In this document: positions 54,042 through 63,797 of the stretch, piece by piece
How the letters are laid out: every line of letters starts with the position of its first letter
Position numbering within the stretch: position 1 is the stretch's first letter
DNA from: Rhodococcus sp. SMB37
GTDB lineage: Bacteria > Actinomycetota > Actinomycetes > Mycobacteriales > Mycobacteriaceae
Direction: 5' to 3'
Length of the DNA: 64,000 nt
Assembly: GCF_004345605.1 (NCBI RefSeq)
Contig: NZ_SLVY01000006.1
Location: 186,001-250,000 of the forward strand
Position numbers and translations under genes: made by a program
Notes under the pieces: generated by a model
Database searches by the model: none
What the model was told of the DNA's origin: nothing
What the model saw: only the letters and a program-made list of their open reading frames with translations

Positions 54042-56192
54042 ATGGCATTGGCGATCTCCGAGGACCACCAGGAACTGGCGGCCGTCGCGGCGGCCCACCT
54101 TGCACGGCACAAGGCCCGAGCAGCCGCTCGCGACACCTTGGACGGCGCGGTGGACACAACCACCTTGTGGTCTTCGACCGCAGAACTCGGCTGGCTCGGA
54201 TTACACGTACCCGAGGAATTCGGAGGATCCGGCTTCGGCCTGTCCGAACTCGCCGTCGTCCTCGAAGCAGTCGGACGCGAACTGGCTCCTATCCCGATCT
54301 TGCCTACCGTGACCGCCGCGGCGATCCTCGCCCACTCGGATTCTCACGAGTTGCGATCCACCCTCTTGCCCGGACTTACCGACGGTTCCTCGATCGGTGC
54401 GGTCGGGATCTCGCCCGGCCTGCGACTGGACTCGACCGGATCTCTCACCGGCGAGAGCCGCGCAGTTCTCGGCGCACCGGACGCGGACATCCTGCTCCTG
54501 GTGGCGGGCGATGACGTAGTAATCTTGGACAAGGACTCGACCGGCCTGACCGTCACTTCTCTCGGCGGTCTCGACACCACCCGAAGCATCGGGACCGTTG
54601 CCGCACAAGGTGTCGCTGTGCCTGCAGGACGCGTGCTGCGAGGAGCAGCTGCCGCGGCCGTTTCCCTATATCGCGTCCTCACGGCCGCCGAAGCTGTCGG
54701 AAGTGCCTCCACATGCCTCGAGACCGCAACCGAGTACGTCAAGACCCGTGAGCAGTTCGGCCGGCCGGTCGGAACCTTCCAGGCGGTCAAGCACCACCTC
54801 TCGAACATGCTCATCGACATCGAACTCGCCGTCGCCGCAACGTGGGACGCGGCACGGTCCATTGATCTCGACAGGGTCGGCTTCGCCGCCGCGGTGGCCG
54901 CAGCCAACGCCACTCGCGCCCAGGTCAACGCTGCGCGACTGAACATCCAGTTACACGGCGGCATCGGGTTCACCTGGGAGCACGACGCACACCTGTACCT
55001 GCGCCGAGCCGATACGGTGGCTGCGTTGCTCAACGACGGGCGTCGTCCCCTCAGCGATCTCGTGGCGGAGTATCGTGCTGGGCAGGCGCACGGAGCCGAG
55101 CTCGAACTACCCCCCGAAGCCGAAGAATTCCGGGAGCAGGCCCGCGCAGCAGCGCAACACCTCGCAACGCTGTCCGAGGCCGAACGACGGGACTATCTCG
55201 TCGACAGCGGCTATCTGGTACCTCACTGGCACAAGCCCTGGGGCCGGGAAGCGGGAGCCATCGAACAACTGGTCATCGAGCAGGAGTTCGAGGGTGTCGA
55301 CCTCCCCGAGTTGGGCATCGCCGGCTGGGTGACTCTGACTCTGTCCCAGGTCGGTTCGGAAGAACAGAAGAAGCGCTGGGTAGATCCGGTACTGCGGGGA
55401 ACGAGCAGCTGGTGCCAGTTGTTCAGCGAGCCGGGTGCAGGTTCGGATGCAGCCGCCGTGCGAACGTCCGCCACACGCGTCGACGGAGGCTGGCGCGTCA
55501 ACGGCCAGAAAGTCTGGACAAGCGCTGCAATCGGGTGTCAGTGGGGCTTGGCAACGGTGCGCACCGACCCCGACGCCCCCAAACACGCGGGCGTCACCAT
55601 GATGGCAATCGACCTCACCTCACCGAAGGTCGAGATTCGTCCACTCCGTGAAATCACGGGCGACGCACTGTTCAACGAAGTGTTCTTCGACGACGTCTTC
55701 GTTCCCGACTCCGATGTGGTCGGAGGAGTGGGCGAGGGATGGAAGGTCGCCCGCGCCACGCTGGGCAACGAGCGGGTATCGATCGGTGGCGGCTCGGGCT
55801 CGATTCCGTTCACAGGCGCCGAGCTGGTAAAGCTTCTCGACAGTGCCGTCGATGCCGATACGGGTGTCGAACGTGAAGTCGGCGCGGTGCTGGCCGAGGA
55901 GCACACCCTCAGGCTTCTCAACATGCGTCAAGCGGTCCGTGCAATCATCGGCGCGGGCCCCGGCCCCGAAGCCAACGTCACGAAACTGGTGAGAGCCGAG
56001 CACTCGCAGCGCATCACTAACCTGGGGCTCACGCTTGCAGGAACCGCGGCGGTCACCGGCCAGGAACCCGACATCACCTATCCGTACCTGTTCTCCCGGT
56101 GCCTGACCATCGCAGGAGGAACCTCCGAAATCATGCGTAATACCATCGCAGAGCGGATCATCGGCTTGCCCCGCGACCCACTGGTTCGCTGA
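54042..56192 (+). CDS. Two-domain acyl-CoA dehydrogenase (FadE34-like)
   Basis: 716 residues, about twice the normal length. An N-terminal ACAD-like half (EFGGSGFGLSELAVVLEAVGRELAPIPILPTV..REQFGRPVGTFQAVKHHLSNMLIDIELA..LHGGIGFTWEHDAHLYLRRA) is fused to a second ACAD (HLATLSEAERRDYLVDSGYLVPHWHKPWG..WCQLFSEPGAGSDAAAVRTSATR..GGTSEIMRNTIAERIIGLPRD). Such fused enzymes, like mycobacterial FadE34, combine what are otherwise alpha2beta2 dehydrogenases acting on bulky ring- or steroid-derived acyl-CoAs. Divergent from the ferredoxin-ligase operon. Confidence 0.88.
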   Translation: MALAISEDHQELAAVAAAHLARHKARAAARDTLDGAVDTTTLWSSTAELGWLGLHVPEEFGGSGFGLSELAVVLEAVGRELAPIPILPTVTAAAILAHSDSHELRSTLLPGLTDGSSIGAVGISPGLRLDSTGSLTGESRAVLGAPDADILLLVAGDDVVILDKDSTGLTVTSLGGLDTTRSIGTVAAQGVAVPAGRVLRGAAAAAVSLYRVLTAAEAVGSASTCLETATEYVKTREQFGRPVGTFQAVKHHLSNMLIDIELAVAATWDAARSIDLDRVGFAAAVAAANATRAQVNAARLNIQLHGGIGFTWEHDAHLYLRRADTVAALLNDGRRPLSDLVAEYRAGQAHGAELELPPEAEEFREQARAAAQHLATLSEAERRDYLVDSGYLVPHWHKPWGREAGAIEQLVIEQEFEGVDLPELGIAGWVTLTLSQVGSEEQKKRWVDPVLRGTSSWCQLFSEPGAGSDAAAVRTSATRVDGGWRVNGQKVWTSAAIGCQWGLATVRTDPDAPKHAGVTMMAIDLTSPKVEIRPLREITGDALFNEVFFDDVFVPDSDVVGGVGEGWKVARATLGNERVSIGGGSGSIPFTGAELVKLLDSAVDADTGVEREVGAVLAEEHTLRLLNMRQAVRAIIGAGPGPEANVTKLVRAEHSQRITNLGLTLAGTAAVTGQEPDITYPYLFSRCLTIAGGTSEIMRNTIAERIIGLPRDPLVR

Positions 56193-56220
56193 ATCACATG
56201 CGAGTACAGGAGGATCAACG

Positions 56221-57405
56221 ATGACCGATCTGCCATTGACGGGAGTCACCGTCGTCAGTCTCGAGCAGGCGGTGGCAGCTCCGTACGCAACCCGCCAGCT
56301 CGCTGACCTTGGGGCGCGCGTGATCAAGGTCGAGCGACCGGACGGCGGTGACTTCGCGCGAGGCTACGACGAAACGGTGTACGGGCAGTCCAGCTACTTC
56401 GTGTGGCTCAACCGATCGAAGGAGTCGATCACTCTCGACCTGAAGTCTACGGAGGGATTGGCGGTACTTCGGGAATTGGTCGGTCGCGCCGACGTGTTCG
56501 TGCAGAATCTTGGGCCTGGTGCAACCGAGCGGATGGGCTTCGGCGCGGATGCGCTGACGGAAGCGCATCCGGGGTTGGTCGTGTGTGAGATATCCGGTTA
56601 CGGCGCGGATGGGCCGTGGCGGACTCGCAAGGCATACGATCTCCTCGTCCAGGCAGAGGCGGGTCTGCTGGCGATCACTGGATCTCCGGGAGATGTTGCA
56701 AAGGCCGGTATTTCGGTGGCAGACATCGCCGCCGGTAGTTTCGCGTACTCGGGGGTTCTTGCCGCTCTGCTCGCTCGCGCGACCACGGGTCGAGGCCGTG
56801 CTGTGCGGGTGTCACTGTTCGAAGCACTGACGGAGTGGATGGGGTCACCCGCCTACTACGCGGCCTATGGAGGACGTAGTCCACAGCGCACCGGTGCTCG
56901 TCATGCCACGATTGCTCCGTACGGTCCGTTCACTGCGGGGGATGGCCGCGCGGTGCTCTTGGCAGTGCAGAACCAACGCGAGTGGGGTCGATTGTGTACT
57001 GACGTACTCGATCGTGCCGACTTGGTCGAAGACCCGCGTTTCGCACGCAATTCCGATCGGGTCGAGAACCGTGACGAACTCGAGAAGATCATTGCCGATT
57101 CCGTGCAGCACCACACCGCGGACGAACTTGCGCAACAACTCGATACGGCATCCATCGCCAACGCACGGATGAATAGCATGAGCCAGTTGTGGGAGCATCC
57201 GGTGCTCGTAGAACGTGAACGGTGGCGGGACGTGGCTACTCCCGGTGGACAAATACGTGCACTGCGTCCACCGGCCGACCTCGATGGGCTCGAGCCCCGC
57301 ATGGACGCTGTGCCGTCGCTCGGCGAACACACCGACGCGATCCTGGTCGAACTGGGCCGGAGCCCGGTTGACATCGAATATCTTCGGTCCGCCGGCAGCG
57401 TGTGA
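56221..57405 (+). CDS. Class III CoA-transferase, CaiB/BaiF family
   Basis: 394 residues; starts 28 bases after the dehydrogenase stop with AGGAGG upstream, so the same transcript. Motifs: LPLTGVTVVSLEQAVAAPYATRQLADLGARVIKVERPDGGDFARGYD, SYFVWLNRSKESITLDLKSTEG, FVQNLGPGATERMG, and KAYDLLVQAEAGLLAITGSPGDVAKAGISVADIAAG. The AYDLLVQAEAG segment contains the catalytic Asp of CoA-transferases rather than the GHD of racemases, unlike the two genes at 49.2-51.5 kb. Probably moves CoA between the substrate acid and another acyl-CoA. Confidence 0.88.
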   Translation: MTDLPLTGVTVVSLEQAVAAPYATRQLADLGARVIKVERPDGGDFARGYDETVYGQSSYFVWLNRSKESITLDLKSTEGLAVLRELVGRADVFVQNLGPGATERMGFGADALTEAHPGLVVCEISGYGADGPWRTRKAYDLLVQAEAGLLAITGSPGDVAKAGISVADIAAGSFAYSGVLAALLARATTGRGRAVRVSLFEALTEWMGSPAYYAAYGGRSPQRTGARHATIAPYGPFTAGDGRAVLLAVQNQREWGRLCTDVLDRADLVEDPRFARNSDRVENRDELEKIIADSVQHHTADELAQQLDTASIANARMNSMSQLWEHPVLVERERWRDVATPGGQIRALRPPADLDGLEPRMDAVPSLGEHTDAILVELGRSPVDIEYLRSAGSV

Positions 57406-58284
57406 CAAAGCCGTCCAGCCTCCGATGGGTTCATACGTCGGGGTCGTTTCGTATCCATTCCTCCGGAAAGGTGGTCCAAATGATCTTGTCGCCACCCGAG
57501 AAGGAATCGGCACGGGTCTGAGTCGCGATCTGCGTTCATTGCTGTGTCCGCTGCATGTGACCGATCGAAAAGTGATGAGAAGACAAGTCGTGCAACGGAT
57601 TCTTATGCAGATCTGGTTGCTGCCGGTCGCAGACCATCGCGATCCCTTACACCTCGGTCCGAGCGCGATACTCAGCCGTTCAGGCTAGCTCGGGCGCTGT
57701 CGATAGCCATAGGTGCGGAGGTGATCGACGACGGCACCGTGCGGATCTTTGCACTGACCTATGTGATCGACCGGGAGGGCATCAACGAGTAGCTGCTCAA
57801 CCGGGCACATACGCTTACAACACAACCACCTTCTCCGGGCTTCCCGGGGCCTTCGCTCGAGACGGAGTTGGACACTCACGATCCCGAACCAGCACGGCTG
57901 TTGCTGGCCGAAGCGGAGTCCTCCGGACTGAGCGTCGACATCATGCACGCGTGACACCGGGTCCTCGTCGTTGCTCGGACCATATGCGGACACCCCTTGG
58001 TATCCGGTGAGGTGCCCGAAGACTTTCGGCAGAAGCCCACCGATTCGTTGAATCCCGCCACCAGCCACGAAGAACGATCGATTCTCGTACAGCAGGCGTC
58101 GGACCGAGCCTGCGCGAAACTATCGGACGTCCCTATGTGTTCAGCGGCAGCCATGGTGCTCATCAACTCGGACGTCACCGGATCAGAAACGATGGCCCAG
58201 CTGAATCCAGGGTATCGACGATCCTCGATACCTGGGAAGGTGAAGTGACACCGGATCGGGAGCGATGCGCCCTATTGCCATTGC
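57406..58284. other. 880 bases without a supported gene
   Basis: Short frames such as FRLARALSIAIGAEVIDDGTVRIFALTYVIDREGI (to 57792) and SGEVPEDFRQKPTDSLNPATSHEERSILVQQASDRACAKLSD (57997-58248) look partly coding but lack starts and extended length. They may be remnants of a gene lost between the two halves of the cluster. Confidence 0.4.
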
Positions 58285-59169
58285 CTATCGGTTCCGTCCC
58301 GACCCCCAGTCCCGTGCCACCTCGGCAAATGCGGATGTCGCCAAGGTAGGCAGACCCGGTCGTGTGACGATGCCGACCTCGCTGGTTTCCGTGGGGACCA
58401 GTCGCTTCTGCACTACGCCGGGGACGATGATCTCCGATGCTTGGGAGGCGAGGAACGCAGCTACCCCGGACCGAACCAACTTGATCGACATCCACCGATT
58501 CTCGTTCTCCAGCACTGCATTCACCGTGATACCGATTTGAGCAGAGAACCGGTCGAGTCTACGCCTCGAAGCCGAGCCGGCCGGAGGCACGATCAGAGGT
58601 ACATCCGACAGATCCTCCCACGGCAGGTCGGTTCGGTCTGGCTCGCTGTCACACGATTGCGGAAGCAGCAGGACAAGCGTTTCGGCGGCAATTGCTTCGA
58701 TATCCACTCCTGCTGGAGCCTCGTCGATTCGGGCCAATCCGACGTCGCACACGCCGGTTTCGACGAGGTCGAAGACGTCTGCGTCGTCGCGTGGAGCCCA
58801 GATCTGCAGCCGGATCCCAGGATAGCGACGCGTAAAGTCGGAGATAATGTCCTCCGTGGGTACCGAGATCGTTTGCGAATAAACCAGCCGGAGGCGTCCA
58901 AGGGTAGTTCCCCGGATACCGGATACCGATTCGTCGAACAGATCGAAATCCTGCAGAATGCGGCGGCCCGGCTCGAGCAGCGTCTCACCGTCCGAGGTCA
59001 GGGTGACCCCGTATCGTGTCCGATGAAACAGCCGCAGCCCGATCTCCGCCTCGAGCTTGGCGATCGAATGGGACAGCGACGACTGCGTGACGTGGAGGAC
59101 GGCCGCCGCCTTGGTGAAGGATCGATGCTCAGCAACAGCCACCAGACTTCGCACCTGTTGAAGTTCCAC
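58285..59169 (-). CDS. LysR-type transcriptional regulator
   Basis: 294 residues from GTG 59169. N-terminal winged HTH MELQQVRSLVAVAEHRSFTKAAAVLHVTQSSLSHSIAKLEAEIGLRLFHRTRYGVTLTSDG, then a two-lobe effector domain (VYSQTISVPTEDIISDFTRRYPGIRLQIWAPRD). Lies before the aldehyde dehydrogenase gene in the same direction and probably responds to a pathway intermediate. Confidence 0.92.
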   Translation of the reverse strand: MELQQVRSLVAVAEHRSFTKAAAVLHVTQSSLSHSIAKLEAEIGLRLFHRTRYGVTLTSDGETLLEPGRRILQDFDLFDESVSGIRGTTLGRLRLVYSQTISVPTEDIISDFTRRYPGIRLQIWAPRDDADVFDLVETGVCDVGLARIDEAPAGVDIEAIAAETLVLLLPQSCDSEPDRTDLPWEDLSDVPLIVPPAGSASRRRLDRFSAQIGITVNAVLENENRWMSIKLVRSGVAAFLASQASEIIVPGVVQKRLVPTETSEVGIVTRPGLPTLATSAFAEVARDWGSGRNR

Positions 59170-59266
59170 GCGGTCAGTGTAGGCGCTACCGACTTCACGG
59201 AGACAGACTCAGGGGGCGCCGGCGGTGCCCGCCGACACCCCCGGCGAGCGCGCTAGCGAAGTTCTG

Positions 59267-60763
59267 TCAGGCAGGAACCCCGATGGACTTGGTCTCCAAA
59301 AATTCCTCGAATCCTTCGACTCCGTGCTCGCGACCGAGTCCGCTCTGCCGGTATCCTCCGAACGGTACGTCGTCGCCCATGAAGGCCGCTCCGTTGACCG
59401 CAATCGTACCGGCCCGGATACGACGAGCGATATCGACCGCATGGGCCACGTCGGCACCGAATACGGAACCGGACAGGCCGTACAAGGAGTTGTTGGCGAT
59501 TTCGACTGCCTCCTCCTCAGTGTCATATGGAATCGCGACAAGGACCGGACCGAAAATCTCCTCCTGCGCGATCCGGGCGCCGGGGTCGACGTCGGCGATC
59601 AACATCGGGTTGAGGAAGAAGCCGCGCTCGTAACGATCCGAACGCCCGCCACCGACCATCACCCGTCCCTCGGTACGGCCAAGTTCCATGTACGACAGCA
59701 CCCGTTCGAACTGGGTTCGGCTGATAACCGGGCCGATCAACGTCGCCGGATCCGTTGGGTCACCGGGCACCAGGTTCTCCATGACCGTCCTTGCCAATTG
59801 CAGCCCTTCCGCGTAGCGAGAGCGCGGCAACAACAGACGTGTGGTCAGTGCACAGCCTTGCCCCGCGTGCGAGCACACCGAGCCTGCGATGTAGGGTATC
59901 GCGGCCTGTAGGTCGGCGTCCGGCAACACAATTGCCGCAGACTTGCCGCCGAGTTCGAGGAGCGTCCGCTTGACCGTCGGTGCGACTGCAGTGAGAATGC
60001 GCCGACCTGTCGCTGTGGACCCGGTGAAAGTTACGACGTCGACTCGTGGATCGGTCGTCAGAGCTTCACCGACGGCATTGTCGGACGAGGTGACGATGTT
60101 GAGTACGCCGGCCGGCATGTCGGTGTACTCAACCGCGAGTTTGCCGATCATTGTCGCCGACCAGGGCGTGTCCGGTGCAGGCTTGAGGACCACGGTGCAG
60201 CCTGCTGCGAGAGCCGGCGCAATCTTGGTCATGTTCAGATAGAAGGGATAGTTCCACGGAGTGATGGCTGCCACCACGCCCGCGGGTTCTTTCCGCATGA
60301 GCGGGCGCGTCTCGGTGCCCAATGATGAACGTGTCGGAAAGTGCCGTTCGTACTCGTACGTGCTCGCGAGATCTGCTGCCCAGCGTAGTGCCGAGATGCC
60401 GGGACCGATCTGCATTCGGTCGTGCAGCGCAACAGGGGCCCCGGCCTCGGCGGTGACTACCGCGCCGAGGTCGACGGCGTGTTTCTCCAATACATCGGCC
60501 AGCTGGTGAAGGACACGCCGGCGCAGCTGCGCGTCAGTCGCCCAGTTCGTCGAGTCGAACGCACGGCGAGCGGCTCCGACTGCCGCGTCGGCGTCCTCTG
60601 CTGCCGCATCTACGGTGATACCGATGACTGCCGCGGTGGCGGGGTTGATGTTCTCAAAGACTCGCCCGGAGGCAGCGTCGACGAGCTGACCGTCGATCAG
60701 CATTCGGGACTCGCGCAATACGAGTTCCGTTTCCTCGGAATGCGTTTCCGAAATGTCGGCCAA
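59267..60763 (-). CDS. NAD(P)-dependent aldehyde dehydrogenase
   Basis: 498 residues from TTG 60763, chosen because AAGGAAG lies seven bases upstream; a longer frame begins at 60916 inside the preceding gene. ALDH landmarks: TPWNYPFYLNMTKIAPALAAGCTVVLKPAPDTP, FTGSTATGRRI, LLELGGKSAAIVL (Glu) and HAGQGCALTTRLLL with the catalytic Cys near residue 303, then EEIFGPVLVAIPYDTEEEAV. Converts an aldehyde to the acid that the cluster's ligase or CoA-transferase can activate. Follows the mycofactocin-type SDR by 32 bases. Confidence 0.92.
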   Translation of the reverse strand: MADISETHSEETELVLRESRMLIDGQLVDAASGRVFENINPATAAVIGITVDAAAEDADAAVGAARRAFDSTNWATDAQLRRRVLHQLADVLEKHAVDLGAVVTAEAGAPVALHDRMQIGPGISALRWAADLASTYEYERHFPTRSSLGTETRPLMRKEPAGVVAAITPWNYPFYLNMTKIAPALAAGCTVVLKPAPDTPWSATMIGKLAVEYTDMPAGVLNIVTSSDNAVGEALTTDPRVDVVTFTGSTATGRRILTAVAPTVKRTLLELGGKSAAIVLPDADLQAAIPYIAGSVCSHAGQGCALTTRLLLPRSRYAEGLQLARTVMENLVPGDPTDPATLIGPVISRTQFERVLSYMELGRTEGRVMVGGGRSDRYERGFFLNPMLIADVDPGARIAQEEIFGPVLVAIPYDTEEEAVEIANNSLYGLSGSVFGADVAHAVDIARRIRAGTIAVNGAAFMGDDVPFGGYRQSGLGREHGVEGFEEFLETKSIGVPA

Positions 60764-60795
60764 CGAACTTCCTTTCGTCGAGTCGGGCAGTGAGG

Positions 60796-61638
60796 TCAGA
60801 GACCGAGGTTGAGGCCGGCGCCCGCATCGATGCGAATTTCCTGACCGGTGATGTAACGGGACTCGTCGGATGCGAGGTACACGACTGTGGCCGAGATGTC
60901 GGACGGTTCGACCCATGGGGTGGGGATCGCCTGCATGCTGGCGAACCCGTCCTTGACGTCATCGAGAGTGGGATTGTCCAGGTCGTCTCTGAACATCCGG
61001 TACATCGGCGCGCTGTGCAGCATATCGGTGTTGCAGTTCGTGGGGTGGATGGTGTTCGCTCGAATTCCCTTGGCGGCGAGTAGGTGGGCGACACTTCGTA
61101 TGTAATTGGGGATCATGCGTTTCGCCAGTCCGTATCCCATCCCGCCGGGCGTCGACAACCCTGCGGGCATCAATGCGGCCAGTGAACCTGTTGCGATGAT
61201 CGATCCACCGTCGCCGAGGTGCGGTATAGCAGCATGAACTGTATTGACGACCCCGAGAAAGTCGACGTCGAAGGCATCGATGAAGGCCTGAACTGGCAGC
61301 CCATCTCCAAGCGGACAGATTCCGGCGTTGGCGACCACAATGTCGAGTCGGCCGAGTTTCTCTACGGCAGACGTTAATTCCCTTTCGAGGCCGATACGGT
61401 CACGCACATCGACTTTCGCAGCAACGATGCGGCGTCCCTCGGCTTCAACCAGCTTGACCGTATGCGCTAGGTCGTCCTCGGTGGCCAGTGCGTATTCATT
61501 CGTCGAGATATCGGCGCACAGGTCGAAGGCGATAATATCGGCTCCTTCTTGGGCGAGTTGCACAGCGTGGCTGCGTCCTTGGCCGCGCGCTGCACCGCTG
61601 ACGAGGGCCACGTTGCCCTGAGTTCTGTTCAAGTTCAT
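60796..61638 (-). CDS. Mycofactocin-coupled SDR-type oxidoreductase
   Basis: 280 residues from ATG 61638 (MNLNRTQGNVALVSGAARGQGRSHAVQLAQEGADIIAFDLCADI). The insert between the first strands (STNEYALATEDDLAHTVKLVEAEGRRIVAAKVDVRD) and GSLAALMPAGLSTPGGMGYGLAKRM with YGLAK are typical for the actinobacterial SDRs that hold a non-exchangeable NAD and pass electrons to mycofactocin. Probably oxidises an alcohol to the aldehyde used by the next gene. Implies a mycofactocin-producing host. Confidence 0.85.
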   Translation of the reverse strand: MNLNRTQGNVALVSGAARGQGRSHAVQLAQEGADIIAFDLCADISTNEYALATEDDLAHTVKLVEAEGRRIVAAKVDVRDRIGLERELTSAVEKLGRLDIVVANAGICPLGDGLPVQAFIDAFDVDFLGVVNTVHAAIPHLGDGGSIIATGSLAALMPAGLSTPGGMGYGLAKRMIPNYIRSVAHLLAAKGIRANTIHPTNCNTDMLHSAPMYRMFRDDLDNPTLDDVKDGFASMQAIPTPWVEPSDISATVVYLASDESRYITGQEIRIDAGAGLNLGL

Positions 61639-61760
61639 TGTTCCTATCGGTTGCGAAACACGACGAGTGAGGGATGCGCTCATGGGAACCGCTCGTCTCT
61701 CGTGACCCGGGTCGGGTTGTGGGTCCACGATGGTCGCGGTAAGTACCAACTCAAGCCTAA

Positions 61761-61774
61761 GTGATCGGCATCAC
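61761..61774. promoter_or_regulatory. Small dyad in the divergent promoter
   Basis: GTGATCGGCATCAC has five-base arms GTGAT/ATCAC. It lies 123 bases before the SDR start and about 136 before the plus-strand dehydrogenase, between divergent genes, and could bind the LysR-type regulator. Confidence 0.35.
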
Positions 61775-61909
61775 GAACATGAAGGGGCGGGGGAGGCATT
61801 CGGCATGGTATTCGCTCACGGTGCGTATGAATACGTTTAATACCTGCGTCGATGATCTACTGCTAGCGTGGCAACGAGACTTGAAACAAGAAGGTGCGGA
61901 AGGTCAACT

Positions 61910-62737
61910 GTGAGAATAGGATTTGTAGGCGCCGGGCAAATGGGCGAACCGATGGTTTCACGATTGCTGGCGGCCGGGCACAAGGTGTACGTATTCGTCC
62001 GCAGGGTCGAGGTCGCCGATCGTCTGCGCAAACAGGGCGCCGTGATTGTGGCGTCGTTCGCCGATCTCGGCCGTGACTGCGACATTGTCATCTGTTGCGC
62101 ATTCTCTGACGAGCAACTAACGCAGATAGCGCTGAGCCCGGGCGGAGTTGTCGCACAAATGAAGCCGGGTTCGGTATTTGTTTCGCACACTACAGGGCGG
62201 GTCGACACCCTGATGCAGATCTCGACCCTCAGGAAGGCTCGAGACGTCGCAGTCGTGGACGCTCCGATCAGTGGCACAGCAGCCGAAATCTTGGAGGGAC
62301 GGCTGACAATCCTGCTCGGGGGTAGCAGCGAAGATGTGGACAAAGTCGTTCCCGTTCTCGCGAGCTATGGCGAAAATATCATTCGCACTGGGAAATTCGG
62401 ATCCGCACTCGGAGTCAAGCTTGTCAACAACCTTCTCTTCGCGGCAAACCTTCAACTCGTCGCGGAAGCGGTCCGGTTGGGGACGGCGATGGAGATAGAA
62501 CCGGACGTGCTCCAGCACGCGGTGACGTATTGCAGCGGGTCGAGCCAGGCCGCGGAGCGGGCGGCGTCAGCCGGGGGTATAGAGGCGTTCGGGCAGATTG
62601 CAAAGCCGTTCCTCCACAAGGATGTGTCGGTATGTCTGGAGTCGGCACGCGTTCGGGGCGTGGACCTCGGTCTACTCCGCGAAGTAGTGGCCGGGGGGAT
62701 TCTCGACCTCGCTCCAGCAGACAGTTCTACGGGTTAG
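61910..62737 (+). CDS. 3-Hydroxyisobutyrate-dehydrogenase-like NAD(P) oxidoreductase
   Basis: 275 residues from GTG 61910 with GGAAGG upstream; an upstream GTG at 61868 is open in frame. IGFVGAGQMGEPMVSRLLAAGHKVYVFVR is the Rossmann and 6PGDH-superfamily signature, DAPISGTAAEILEGRLTILLGG the substrate region and GVKLVNNLL carries the catalytic Lys. Oxidises a beta-hydroxy acid or reduces its semialdehyde, consistent with a methyl-branched intermediate. Confidence 0.88.
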   Translation: MRIGFVGAGQMGEPMVSRLLAAGHKVYVFVRRVEVADRLRKQGAVIVASFADLGRDCDIVICCAFSDEQLTQIALSPGGVVAQMKPGSVFVSHTTGRVDTLMQISTLRKARDVAVVDAPISGTAAEILEGRLTILLGGSSEDVDKVVPVLASYGENIIRTGKFGSALGVKLVNNLLFAANLQLVAEAVRLGTAMEIEPDVLQHAVTYCSGSSQAAERAASAGGIEAFGQIAKPFLHKDVSVCLESARVRGVDLGLLREVVAGGILDLAPADSSTG

Positions 62738-62768
62738 CTGCACTCGGCTGGGATGTGAACGGGCAAAG

Positions 62769-62811
62769 CCGAGAAACGCGGTCCGACGAAGAGTCGGGCC
62801 GCGTTTCTCGG
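62769..62811. terminator. Bidirectional terminator between convergent genes
   Basis: CCGAGAAACGCGGTCCGAC pairs with GTCGGGCCGCGTTTCTCGG around a GAAGA loop, with one G-T pair. It sits between the stops at 62737 (plus) and 62830 (minus). Confidence 0.8.
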
Positions 62812-62829
62812 TTGGGGGCCTTGTACATT

Positions 62830-63600
62830 TTATTTCGGCTGGAACCGCAGTGCACCGTCGATACGGATGACTTCGCCATTGAGGTAGTTGTTCTCGGCGA
62901 TGTGCTGCACTAGCGCGGCGTATTCGGATGGGCTACCCATCCGATTGGGGAACGGAACGACCGCTCCCCACTTCTGGTCAGCCTCCTCGCGCTCCATCTT
63001 GAAGGCGGGCGTGAAGAAGGTACCTGGCGCGATCGCCATGACGCGAACTCCCTGCTTCGTGAGGTCACGCGCAGCAGGAAGGGTGAGCCCCACAACGCCA
63101 CTCTTGGCTGCGGAGTAGGCGGTCTGACCGATCTGACCTTCGAAGGCTGCGATGCTGGCAGTGTTGATGACGACACCCCGAGCGCCATCCTCATCCGCGT
63201 GGTTCTTGGCCATTGCAGCAGCTCCAAGCCGCAGAACATTGAAGGTACCGTTGAGGAAAAGGTTTACGTACCATTGGAATTGCTCGAAGGATGCCGGTTC
63301 GCCGTCGCGGCCGACAACGCGCGCTGCCCCGGCGCTACCGCCGTGAGCGTTCACGACGATCTTGAGTGGTGCGAGTTCTGTGGCGACTGCGATGGCAGCG
63401 TTGACGCTGGCCTCGTCGAGTACATCGGTGGCGACGTAGCGGACCCGCTCGCCGAGTTCGACCTCGAGGGACTTGCCCTTCTCGTCGTTGAGGTCGGCGA
63501 TGACAACAGCGGTGCCGGCGGCAACGAGCCGACGAACTGTTGCCTCGCCGAGACCACCGGCTCCGCCGGTGACGAGCGCGGACGCAGTCGTGATGTCCAT
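62830..63600 (-). CDS. SDR, 3-hydroxyacyl-CoA dehydrogenase-like
   Basis: 256 residues. MDITTASALVTGGAGGLGEATVRRLVAAGTAVVIADLNDEKG, VVNAHGGSAG in place of NNAG, GVVINTASIAAFEGQIGQTAYSAAKSGVVGLTLPAARDLTKQGVRVMAIAPGTFFTPAF with Ser and YxxxK. It resembles the HSD10-type 3-hydroxy-2-methylacyl-CoA dehydrogenases, fitting a methyl-branched beta-oxidation route. Alone in its transcript, downstream of an inverted repeat. Confidence 0.9.
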   Translation of the reverse strand: MDITTASALVTGGAGGLGEATVRRLVAAGTAVVIADLNDEKGKSLEVELGERVRYVATDVLDEASVNAAIAVATELAPLKIVVNAHGGSAGAARVVGRDGEPASFEQFQWYVNLFLNGTFNVLRLGAAAMAKNHADEDGARGVVINTASIAAFEGQIGQTAYSAAKSGVVGLTLPAARDLTKQGVRVMAIAPGTFFTPAFKMEREEADQKWGAVVPFPNRMGSPSEYAALVQHIAENNYLNGEVIRIDGALRFQPK

Positions 63601-63637
63601 AGGGTTGTGCCTTCCTATCAGCTTGGTGCAGGCGATG

Positions 63638-63656
63638 TTTGAATCCTACGTTCAAA
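63638..63656. promoter_or_regulatory. Operator-like inverted repeat before the SDR gene
   Basis: TTTGAATCCTACGTTCAAA has six-base perfect arms (TTTGAA/TTCAAA), 38 bases upstream of the SDR start. It may be the binding site of the TetR-like regulator encoded at the window end. Confidence 0.5.
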
Positions 63657-63797
63657 ATGACATAAACGTCAGAAATATTCAAGACCCTTTGTGCGCTGCT
63701 CGTGTACGTGATGAAGGATCGGGCGCAGCGATATGCCCGTTGCGGTATCCGGGGCGGGCATATCACGAAGGGCGGTGTGCTCGAAGCGTGAGTTCGG

